This document shows positions 35,307 through 44,769 of a stretch of DNA of 64,000 nucleotides, one piece after another. The translations under genes were made by a program, and so were the position numbers. How positions within the stretch are numbered: the first letter of the stretch is position 1; each line of letters opens with the position of its first letter. The stretch spans positions 1,798,001 through 1,862,000 of the forward strand of contig CP071494.1 in NCBI GenBank assembly GCA_017354895.1, written 5' to 3'. The notes under the pieces were generated by a model that had not been told where the DNA came from, did not search any database, and saw only the letters and a list, made by a program, of their open reading frames with translations. The stretch comes from Podospora comata. Taxonomy: Eukaryota > Ascomycota > Sordariomycetes > Sordariales > Podosporaceae.

Positions 35307-36134
35307 CTACCGTTGATGCCCCTCTGCGCCCTGATGACGCTGGCCCGGAGCTCGGCATCTGTCGTTTCCTCTGGTTGTTTGTGTAGCCTCGGCGTCAACG
35401 TCCATCTCGTCCTCGCTGGAGCTGCCGTCTTTGTCCTCCCAACCGTCCTCGCTGTCATACAAGTCCAGATCAAACTCAGTGTCGGTCATCGAATCCTCGG
35501 GGTACTCCTCCGGCAGAGTCTGGCTCGAACCGACATCAACGTCTTTAAGCCCCTCGCCAGAGCCATTCTGCCTCCAACACCCAGCCCCTTGATCATAAAC
35601 CGGAATTGCTACCTATTTGTTAGCCTCTCCCATCGTTCAGCAAACACCCCCACCCAAGTCAAACTTACTCCGCCCAAACCAAGTACACTTTGAACAAGGC
35701 AGATGCGCACAAGTCCTCCAATACATTGACACCGACCTTCTACTGCTCCTCTTTTCTTCCTTGCCCCTTTCCTCCGTCCCCCTCGGACCTAAACTCGGAC
35801 CCAAACTCGCACCCCTCCTCCTAACTGACTCAAACCTCTGCCTCAGCACAACCTGCCTACAAAAAGTATCCCAATTCGGGCCCTTCTTACAAGAACAACA
35901 CTTCCAGTACCTCCCCAACCTCTCATAATCCCTACATTCCTCCTTCGGACACTTCCAATCCACATTCTGTATCTTCCCGCGTTTCTTGCACACCTTTTCC
36001 CCCTCCTTTGACTTGCGGCAGAATTTGCCCAGAGGTTTTTGGGTGGTCGGGTCGCGGGGGGCGAGAGGACAGAAAACTTTCAGCTTTCCGTGGTGGCCGC
36101 ATTTTTTGTGGCGGTAGTAGACTTTGTGGCACAT
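35307..36134 (-). CDS. Cys/His-rich protein A of a local four-gene family
   Basis: Function unknown; probably metal-binding. Exons 36134-35669 and 35608-35307 join across a 60-base intron in phase 1, giving 255 residues. No signal peptide. The N-terminal module has Cys2, Cys12, His14 and Cys22 (MCHKVYY, KKCGHHG, FCPLA). A Cys/Lys-rich middle follows (CKKRGK, CPKEEC). The second module is YWKCCSC at 77-82 with Cys92, and after a basic Ser/Arg linker the final motif CAHLPCSKC lies at 142-150. The second exon is mainly acidic (DSEDGWEDKDGSSSEDE). The last 25 residues of this model look like an out-of-register reading, because another frame continues the acidic run to 35074. The two modules are shared with genes B, C and D. 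Gene B lies 3.8 kb away in divergent orientation. Confidence 0.72.
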
Positions 36135-39100
36135 CTTGGGGGGTTTCTGGGCGGATACCTAGACTCCGTGAGGTGTGGGAGAGTATTTGCATCTGTTACG
36201 ATTGTGTTGGTGTGGGGGTGGTCGTGAAAAAGCCGTTCTTCGTGGGGGGTTGGAAGGGTTGGCAGATGGGAAAAAGAAGAAAAAAAGATGTGTTTGAATA
36301 AAGGACGAGGGAAGATAAGACACTGTCTTTGGCTTGTGTATCCTGCTTAAAAGAAACTGGGTAAGATTGCTGCTTCGGCCCAAGACAAAAATAGCACTGT
36401 ATATGTTGAAATATCTATTATTCTTGGTGCAAGAGAAGATAGAGATACCTTTGAGAAATGTGATTGCAAAGAGGAAATTGAGTTCGCAGTTGGAAAGACA
36501 ATCTCTGATTTGGCACGCAAGTAAAACCCAATTCATTGCAGGAACCACCCTTCTGCTGCCCCAACAATGAGGGAAAGAGCGGCCCCGGATGAGGCACCCA
36601 GTATCCACCCTCATGGGCGCTAGGGAACGAAAAGTCGGAGTTGTCCCACGCCATTTCCATTATACTATGGGGTGAATGGATGTTTGGGTCATTGACGCCA
36701 TGGTCATAATACGTAGCCGCGATCGAAGCCACCAACTGGTGGGGATAGGACGTTTTGCCTTGCTCACGTGGATGGATACGAGCGTTGGTTGTTTACTAGC
36801 ATGGATACTGGTCACGAATTTAGCCGTGTTTCCCTTTTCTCAACGGTGGAGGCTGTTGCCACTTACATTTACAATTGTCTAGGCAAGAGAGAGAGATCAT
36901 GGAACATGTCATGAGGGAGGAAGAACAGTTTGATGTCGACGACAAAACATGTCCAAGAGATACGATAATAAGATGAAAGAGAAAAGGAAAGGAAAGAAAA
37001 GAAAAGAATCATCTGAAAAACAAAGGGCCATGGCCTGACACTGAAAAAGGGAGACAGCCAACTACCCAGCATCTCCCTGGCCCAGGTCAAGCTTTGTTTG
37101 ATCTTCCCGTCCTGTTCTTCCCCTTCACTCTCCAACCAGCTAAGCCATCAATGACATCAACATCATGAATCCAACCCCCGTCTCTCACAGACGGAATCTC
37201 GCCAAGCAGTAGCATACCTAGACCATGGTCTGATTTTCAAAAAGCCTCCTTCCTATCCGGATAAGATCCGCTTAAGCTTTCATGTCCGCCACCGCAACAC
37301 CAGGTGGGAGTCAAGGGGGTAGCGTGGTTGATAGTTCCTCCACCTCAACACCCCACCACGGGTCGCGTCCACATGTCTGTGTGAAGTGATGGCACAAAGC
37401 TGAGCCATGTCGTGCCACGGGACTTTTGGCAAGCCCTCTTCTCCATACGGAATTCAACTGGCGCACGCCGTCTGCCGCCTTCCCCGGTACATAAAAAAAT
37501 CCATGGTAAATATCCCACCTGGAAGGCCACTGTCTCACAGGGATTGTGATATCCAGTCGGGTTTTTGCCTTCGGAGGAGGAGGTGGCTGGGTTAGGATTC
37601 GCTACACTTACGGAGTACTACTTTGTCGTTATCAATCAGTCACCCACAACATATGTTGTATGCAGTGTCGATCTCGATAGGGCCAGGGGTGCCCAGCAGC
37701 CGATCCCCCTTTAGTGCTGATCATGGATCTTGACGCGGGCTCTAGTCCCAAACCGGCAAAGTGTGAACCCCACAGAAGCACTGCTTCTGCATTTTCGAAG
37801 CACTGGCACTGGCAACCGGAGGTGGCTGTGTTGACTTGAAGCTTTATGCCTCCCCTCATCGTCAGCACCAACCCCAGCCTGCGAAGGAGCAATCGATGAC
37901 GTTCATCAACATGATACTTTTTTTCCCGCAAAGATGCTCGAGACATTGACGCCTCACAGCCTCAGGAGCGCATAGTTTGGACCATGTCCCTGTCCCTGTC
38001 CAAATGGTCGCGACGAGACATCTTCTCCGCCTTTTGCCCATCCATCGTACTTTGGTAAATAGTGGCGGTGCACAGCAGGCTCTGCTTCAAACAGGTCTGC
38101 ACCTGAGCCTTTTTTGCTGCCGTCCCTGTGTCGCGTGTCGCATGTCGGATATCTTGCAGGTCTCAGTCGGGGGTTTGGGTTGGTAGGCATATCGAGATTT
38201 TTGGCATGCGGAGGCGGAGCTGTCTTGGAGCATGTGTCAACCCTAGTTCTCCTGAGCCTTGTGCGTGTGAGCAAAACAAGACGATAGAAACCAAATAATC
38301 GGATGCTCGGCGAAGTCCTCTTCAGCTGTGGGTAGCTTCGTGCGAGTATCGGGCCTGGGATTGTCGTTCAAAAATACCCGAGGCGGCGCAAGGTCCCGAC
38401 CGTTCGGAGCTGTGTGCCGGAGCTGCGGAGCTATACCAGCTGCTTCTTGGAGCTATCGGGTCCGCGCCGAGACCAACTGCAACTCAACCCGGCGCCCTGA
38501 TTGGAGCAACCCTTGTCTCAAGAGATCTCCCTCTGCCGATGACAAGCTTTTGTTCGCAAATCTGTAAATCGACGTTCCTGACAATACTTCACCCCGTGGA
38601 CCAGCGCTTGTCTGTCTCAGCTTTGTGTCACGCTTGTCTCGAGCCCGCTTCCAGCACTGGCCACGTTTTCTGTACAACTCCGTCTACCACAATCCTCCAT
38701 GAAGCCGGGACTCGTCTTTGCGCACGGGTGGCATAGGCGCCACGTGCGTTCACCGGCTGTAAGAAGCGTGCTGCTCGTGGTAGTTGATGACTTGGGGTTG
38801 AACAATGCCGTAGATGGCTGCCAATAATTGGGACCCAAACTGCTGACGCGACAGATTGGGCCCCTCATGGCGGCCATACTTCCTCGTTCTGTTTGGGGCA
38901 TGTACACCGTCTTGACCTGTTGGTCACTTTCTGGGAATACTGTTCCACTTGTCAACTCCAATGGCGCGAGAGGTACTCAGCCTCACGGGGTAGGGCATCA
39001 AGACGGCAAACTCATGAGCAGTCAACGTCATCCTCACCTATCGATGCCTCCATCGAGAGTCCTATATAAGACGCAGGTCGTCCTCCCTGTCGAGGTCGAT

Positions 39101-39967
39101 GTGATCTGCATCAGCATCACCGGCTTCCCAAGTCGCCTTTGTATCCTCACTCGCCTCCATCCGCATCGATCCTTCAAACAAACATCATCAACACATCAAC
39201 CACGAGATCAACGGCCGCCCACCTAAAATTCCCACTTGGGGCTAGAACCAGTGCGACTCCGCTCATTACCAACCAACTCAGGGCTAGACTGAACTGTTGC
39301 CTTCTGAACCTCTCTTCTCTTCGAAGGCTTTGGTAAGATACTCTGCCAATAGAGATCTAGCGGCCGAGCTTTCTCCAAGTCGGTGGCGGACAACAAGAAA
39401 CCATATTGACTGAGACCTTGTCTACAGCTTAGGCTCTTTTACTTCGAGTTCAACAAAGCCCCCTGTGACAACGTGGATATTGACTGGCTGGGCCACCGGC
39501 TTCACTCAAGCCTTGAGACAATTGTGCAACCATCAACCACTTGGGTGCCAATTTAGCAACGAAGATCACAACTTCAGCGAAAACGCCATATCAAAACCGC
39601 CTCCGTATCCGCTGCACAGCAAACACAGTATCAGTTCGAATCTCCACTCAATCTCGCCAACAGTCTCCGACTTGTCTCTCAATCCCACAAAGCCAACTTG
39701 GCTGACTGAAAGCTCCCTCTGGCGAACGCTGCTTTCCGAGACAATTGCCTGATATTCCCTTTCCCAGCAACAAGTCTCAACATTCTGAAACGGGTTTGAA
39801 AACGCACACCCGAGATCACTGTCCAGTTAAACCACTCTCGGCTCCATTGACTTCAAAGGAGGTTCGGATACGAGATACCAAGTCAGCTCAGGACAGGCGC
39901 AGTAAAAACAGGCGCAATCCGTGTTTCGGCATCACCAAACGCAAAAGACCAGCAAACCACAGACAAG
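36135..39967. other. 3.8 kb gene-free divergent spacer between Cys-rich genes A and B
   Basis: I find no gene with a domain or credible splicing. A TATA box lies at 39063-39070, and the sequence from about 39110 to 39967 is C/A-rich with many cat, caa and cac words, as in a long fungal leader for gene B. That leader contains several short upstream frames, including one of 95 codons at 39465-39752. The rest, 36.3-39.0 kb, shows only scattered short frames. Confidence 0.5.
39063..39070 (+). promoter_or_regulatory. TATA box, probable promoter of Cys-rich gene B
   Basis: TATATAAG is followed by C/A-rich leader-like sequence that runs on to the gene B start 898 bases later. If this is the promoter, the leader is unusually long or contains an unrecognised intron. 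Confidence 0.45.
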
Positions 39968-40387
39968 ATGTGTACTTACTTCTATCTCCATCACCACCAC
40001 ATGCCACCCTGCACCCGCAACATCGACATGGTGGTACACTACAGCTTCTGCCCCAACTCCACCATCGACAGTGCAGGTGCTCAGCAGCCGTGCGACAGCC
40101 CGCATTTTGACAACACCCAGAGCGTCGACTACAACGATCCCTGCGCCTCCGGTGGATGTCTCGTTTCGGCCGACTGCACCTCGGGCGGCTGCCGTCTCGA
40201 GCAACTCAACGGCCGTTGGGTATGCTGCCAGTGCAACGGCCGCGGCAATGAGTATCGCTGGTGTCGCCACCGCATGCGCAGCAGCCCAGATACCTTTTGC
40301 TACCACGTTTGCTGTAGTGGGTGCAAGGCCGATAACAAGTCATCATCGTCGTCGAGTTCCAGCTCAAAACGCAAGGGTGCCAAGTAG
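39968..40387 (+). CDS. Cys/His-rich protein B of a local four-gene family
   Basis: Function unknown; probably metal-binding and intracellular, since no signal peptide is seen. A single frame of 139 residues begins MCTYFYLHHHH. The first module has Cys2, Cys15 and Cys28 (the last in SFCPN), with His clusters at 8-11. Additional cysteines at 42, 59, 64, 70 and 75 lie in a Gly/Ser/Asp-rich middle. The second module is WVCCQC at 84-89 with Asn94 and Cys99, and the final motif CYHVCCSGC at 111-119. The tail is nine Ser followed by KRKGAK. The start is set by the Met-Cys opening common to the four genes. It carries no intron, unlike A and D. Codons are C-ending biased, which supports coding. Confidence 0.78.
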   Translation: MCTYFYLHHHHMPPCTRNIDMVVHYSFCPNSTIDSAGAQQPCDSPHFDNTQSVDYNDPCASGGCLVSADCTSGGCRLEQLNGRWVCCQCNGRGNEYRWCRHRMRSSPDTFCYHVCCSGCKADNKSSSSSSSSSKRKGAK

Positions 40388-41807
40388 GTCGGTGATAAAA
40401 CTGAAGGACAGGGGCAAATTAGAACGTTGTCATGACGATATGAAAAGATGAAAAGATTTGGGTAGCCGAAGGATTTTGGAAGACTGGAAGGAGAGCAGAG
40501 GGGAAGCTCAGGTCAACCTTCACAACTCCGGATGAACCTCTGCGATAAACCCTAAGAGACCTCACCCGGCCCGACTTGACGGTGTCACCGCCGACACCTG
40601 TTTCTTCTTTCCGTCCCCTACCCGTTCTTGTTTCTGAAGACCGCTTGGGAGCGACAAATGGCGGCCGATGGAAATGTTGGGGCACGCGTGACGCGTGGGG
40701 GGCCCCGAACGAGGGGCCAATGTGAATGACCGATCATGAGATTTGGACGCTAGGTTTTGGCATGATTATTTTTCTTTTCTTTTGATGGATCTCGTATGAG
40801 CTGGCTGGCCGGTGTGGACTAACGGCAACTTGGCATCTGTAACCATCTCGGTGTTGTCGCGTGTTGATAGGTGAAGGTGCCCTAAACCCACCCACCCTTG
40901 AGACCTCAGCCGGCCAGTGCTGTAGGGAACTTCTCAACACCCCTTCGGCAAGATTTGTGTATCTTTATCTTTATTCGTGTAACAATAGCGGGCCGGATCT
41001 CCCCTTAAGGAAGGCCCAAGTTAGTGACTGCGATCAAGCGATGAGGCTTTTGGTGTTTCACAGATCCTGCTGGTATTCTCGCTCGCGTTGGTTGCCCGAA
41101 CCGACAGGTGAAGCTGCTTGATTCGATGGAGTAGAGATAGATTGAAACCAGGAAAATTGCTTGGTCAGTTCTGTTGACCCAACTGGTCAGTTCAATCCTC
41201 TAGTTCCATGCGGTATCCAAACGAGCTTCCAGTTTCTGCAGCCATGCTGCTGGAATCGAGGGTGGGTGGCCCGTTTGGAAGGCCGCCCCCACCCTAATGA
41301 CCACAGGTATTGACATCTTGCTTGAATATTGAATGATAATAGTGACTGATTAGTATCCCAAAAGGGCCGGCCGTCCTGGGTGACTTCTTTGCCATGGAGT
41401 CTTACACCCGGTCCAGAGGCATCAACACAGCGCAAGACAAACGGGAGGCCACCAGAGAAGTCGTTCGGAATGAAAACCAGATTCAGTAACTTTGGAAGAA
41501 ACGATACAATGACTAGTTTCGTTTCGAAGAACGCTATAAAGAAGATGGAGAGCGTCCGCCGCTTGGTGGTTGAAGTAACGAGGAGTATGGCGTGAGCGTC
41601 CTCTGATAAGCAAGCAGCAGCCCTGGTAAGAGAAGTTGACACCCCTGAGGCACTCTTTCGGTGCCTGGGATGCATTCTGTGGCCTCGAGTATGGCACTAA
41701 CGATCCAGGTCTCAAGCCGAATTCAAAAAGGAGCGATCCACAAGCCCCCTCCCCTCCCCAGCAGACACGACTCCAGACTCGACGACGTAGGGATCCGCGG
41801 CTGCGAA
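40388..41807. other. Spacer between Cys-rich genes B and C
   Basis: No gene is supported in this 1.4 kb. It holds the gene B 3' region and the gene C promoter region with a TATA element at 41535-41540. Confidence 0.5.
41535..41540 (+). promoter_or_regulatory. TATA-like element upstream of Cys-rich gene C
   Basis: TATAAA lies 273 bases before the gene C start at 41808, at a distance close to that in gene D. Confidence 0.35.
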
Positions 41808-42329
41808 ATGTGTCATCAGGTAGCCTATGCCTTGCCGTGTGAGCACGTCAAGACGCAGATAGTCTACTGTGCCAATGCAATCCTCGAAAATAGTGCCGAT
41901 GGGGGTGAAGTCCAGGGCAGCTCTGCGGCCCGATCTTCCTCGTCATCCGCAAAGCCGAAACACAAGACAAAGCCAGTTTCTGAGCCCTCGAGGTCCGATA
42001 GGAAGAACCAAGGCTCGGGGTCGCCGAAAGCCATGTCGTACAAGCAACCCTGCGCCAACTTGACAATCCAGTCCTTGCCATACCCGATGCCGCCGTCTTT
42101 CGCAGAAAACCCCGACTTCTTCACGTCATCCCTGCCATCCCCCAACTGCCCACTGTCTGATTGCCCATTCGGAATGAAAGGCCGGTTTTGGACCTGTTGT
42201 TGGTGCGGGAAAGGCGAGAATAGAACTGGACGTTGTGGGTGCGTGATGCTTGTCGAGGGGAATATGTTGCGATGTGAACACTTGTGTTGTAACGAGTGTG
42301 AACCGACTAGCATAAGAAACAGTGTGTAG
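41808..42329 (+). CDS. Cys/His-rich protein C of a local four-gene family
   Basis: Function unknown; probably metal-binding. One uninterrupted frame of 173 residues. The N-terminal module has Cys2, Cys11, His13 and Cys21 (MCHQVAY, CEHV, VYCANA), the same spacing as gene D. A Ser/Lys/Pro-rich, basic, disordered insert covers about residues 35-75. The second module is CPLSDC at 114-119 and WTCCWC at 128-133, with Asn138, Cys143 and Cys145, and the final motif CEHLCCNEC at 156-164. The frame is open further upstream, with in-frame ATGs at 41670 and 41691, but the Met-Cys-His opening matches genes A and D and decides the start. It lies on the same strand as B and D with 1.4 and 1.8 kb spacers. 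No signal peptide or membrane segment. Confidence 0.75.
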   Translation: MCHQVAYALPCEHVKTQIVYCANAILENSADGGEVQGSSAARSSSSSAKPKHKTKPVSEPSRSDRKNQGSGSPKAMSYKQPCANLTIQSLPYPMPPSFAENPDFFTSSLPSPNCPLSDCPFGMKGRFWTCCWCGKGENRTGRCGCVMLVEGNMLRCEHLCCNECEPTSIRNSV

Positions 42330-43191
42330 GACTGAGCAGGGAATCTGCATCAGGAAACCGGCGAGGCTTTCCTCATGTCTATGGATTCGTTGGATCGGGA
42401 TAAAATGGTACGATATGTGCATGGTAACGACAGCAGATTCCCTCCTTGCTTCCCAGCCGGCTTCTCATGAAATAGCAGGTGACCCATGTCTCTCGCGTCA
42501 TGTATTCCAGTTCAGCCCGTTTTTTCCGAGGAGACGGGTATCGAGAGGGCGTCTTCCGACCTAGCCAGGGAAGGGTCTAGGGGATATTTGAAACAAACCC
42601 AACTGTTTGTAACGTTGCTTTCCTGCCAGATCCTTTCAGCCGTTGAAAAGCCTATGTGTTGAACATGTCAACAACTCAACCTTGACTTGACGCAATTGTG
42701 GTTCAAGCGTGACAGACATCCGGATTCCGATCGAACACCTTGCAGCTGATGGCTTCGTGAAACTTGCAACCGGAAGATATTGCCCTCTCTGGCACAGATC
42801 AGATCAACGTGGCGCGCGGCCTCGGATCAGGCATGATGCACATGGACGATAGTCTCGTCTCACCACTTGCCCACCATAAGCACTTCTCGAAGATCTAGGG
42901 ACTTTGGTTCGCGTCTACGCTGCATGCGCAGAATCATGAAATCTCTCCGCTGCAAGACATGGTTGGTTGAGAGATGCCCCCCACGACGCTTCCCACCCAC
43001 AATGTAACTGTGATGACGCTTCAGATGATGCCAGGCTGCCAATGACACAATCTAACAGGCTGACCGATGAGTTAAATATCGATAAAGATCGGAAACAGGA
43101 CGTGTGATGTTCACGCCAAGCTGCAACCATGCGCTATGCGTGTAATATGCAGCCTGCACTCTCCAGGGCATCCAGAAATTGGGCGGGGGGA

Positions 43192-43204
43192 GGGGGGGGG
43201 GGGG
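43192..43204. repeat. Poly-G run, 13 bases, within a G-rich tract
   Basis: Thirteen G after a shorter G-rich block (from about 43182). It is the second long G/C homopolymer in the window and lies in a spacer of the Cys-rich cluster. Confidence 0.7.
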
Positions 43205-43908
43205 CGTAAGTAACAGGCAGAGTGTGATCGATAACCCAGCTGGACCCCTATGAATTCTCGATGACCAAGGTTGTGCGAAAATGAAGAACTGCGTTGAAAT
43301 CTCGAAGAGATCGAACCTTTGACCCCGTATCCGGGATGCAATGGCAAAGTGCCTGGCAACGTACAATCGATTACCGGGAGCCTGGTCGTTGGGTCAGATC
43401 GGGCAGCCGGGGGCAGGGGTTTCAGCAAACACTGTGCAACGGTAGACGTTGGTTGTTGTTCTGATTGGCTGGTAGCCCTGTACGAAGAAAGCAAGGCGAA
43501 GCGCCGCAACTTCACACCTCCGGAGACAGGCCCGGAGACGAAGTAGAACGCTACAGGCTGGACAGATCACGGATGATTGTCAGGCTCCCTGTGGGTGAAT
43601 TCGTATCGGGAATCGGAGTTCTGAAGGTAATTCGAGGAGACAGCTGGCCACCACACAGTCTTCTTTTCTTTTTTCCAGAACAAGGAGGGTTGTCATGCTC
43701 ACGATCGCGACACCCTCATGAGGCGTCAGAACTTTCAAAGCCAGATCGTGGTGGCGGTCTCGCAGTGCAGAATCATTTGCATGACTGGAAGTCACAAGGA
43801 AGGCGGCCAATAGATGGGCCTTGTCGAGTATCCTGAAGAACTTAACAGTCTCGAGATGGTGTCCATGACAGTCTGGGGGGTGCCGAAGGTCTTCGGGATA
43901 GGGAAAGG

Positions 43909-43914
43909 TATAAG
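43909..43914 (+). promoter_or_regulatory. TATA-like element upstream of Cys-rich gene D
   Basis: TATAAG lies 222 bases before the gene D start, with leader-like C/T-rich sequence between. Confidence 0.35.
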
Positions 43915-44130
43915 ATGACGGATACCGACATCTCTTCCTCATGAGTGTAGGCGTACACAAACCGAGATTTGTATCCTGAGTGACCACCTGTCAGCCTAGA
44001 CACAACATCTCGTGGGTACAGGACAGAGCGGCTCAGTCGAAAACACACCTTTCACACTCAACTCCCTCTCAAGCCCTCACTTGATTTGAATCTCAAAGCA
44101 CCTCTCGTGCTCCAACGCCCAATATCCACC

Positions 44131-44769
44131 ATGTGCCATGGACATCCGCATATCCACGGCTGTGGCCACCAATCCATGACTTGGCATTACTGCCCGTCAG
44201 CCCTGATCGACCTTGACACGGGGTACGAGACAGCGTGCTCCAATGTCACCTTTGCTGCTCCCCAGCCATCCAATGCCGCCTGTGTGCTGATCAATTGCGA
44301 TTACCGCAGTGGGGGCACAGGGTGGACGTGCTGCAACTGCGGAGGGCGTAACACGAGCGGGTGGTGCAAGAACATGTCGCCCAATCCCAAATGGGAGAAG
44401 AACACGATCACCAACGAATGGGAATGGATCGAGACCTGTGACCACGGGTGTTGTCGGAATTGTGCCAAAGACTGTACGTCCTGACCCCCCTGATAACCCC
44501 CCCGGATTCCACTGTTCCACGGCCAAGCCCCAGGTGTGGTTCCTGACACGCACCCAGCCTCGAGCAACTACGGCGAGCCCAGCCGCAAAGACGGGAAGAG
44601 AAGTAAGGATTCTCGAAAACACCGCCACCGAACACAAGGAGAAGCCGGGTCTTCTTCGGCAGCTGATCCCATGGCCTCGTACAACATCACGCTGGACTAC
44701 AGCAGCAAAGAGTCGAGGGGATTGTCCCGGAAAGAAGGAAAGTCGTCCTCGGGGCACAAGAAGAAATAG
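44131..44769 (+). CDS. Cys/His-rich protein D of a local four-gene family
   Basis: Function unknown; probably metal-binding. Exons 44131-44473 and 44534-44769 join across a 60-base intron (gtacgt donor, cccag acceptor) in phase 1, giving 192 residues. Reading through the donor would give a shorter 117-residue protein. The N-terminal module is His-rich, with Cys2, Cys11, His13 and Cys21 (MCHGHPHIHGCGH, HYCPSA). Further cysteines lie at 36, 51 and 56. The second module is WTCCNC at 65-70 with Asn74 and Cys79, and the final motif CDHGCCRNC at 103-111. The intron falls four residues after that motif, close to where gene A has its phase-1 intron. The second exon encodes a basic, Ser/Lys/His-rich tail (RKDGKRSKDSRKHRHR) ending GHKKK, which could serve as a nuclear signal or nucleic-acid contact. 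Confidence 0.8.

Larger units (their letters stand above)
42330..44130. other. Spacer between Cys-rich genes C and D
   Basis: No gene is supported. A G-rich run of about 20 bases with a 13-G core lies near 43184-43204. The promoter of gene D with a TATA element is at the end, followed by a C/T/A-rich leader from about 44045. Confidence 0.5.

Noticed and set aside
43283-43370. Possible tRNA T-loop word (ggttcgatc on the minus strand)
   Set aside because: The bases around it do not form a T stem or an acceptor stem.
35074-44769. Reading the Cys-rich cluster as secreted effectors or RiPP precursors
   Set aside because: None of the four proteins has a signal peptide, and the cysteines sit in metal-site patterns with histidines rather than in repeated core peptides.
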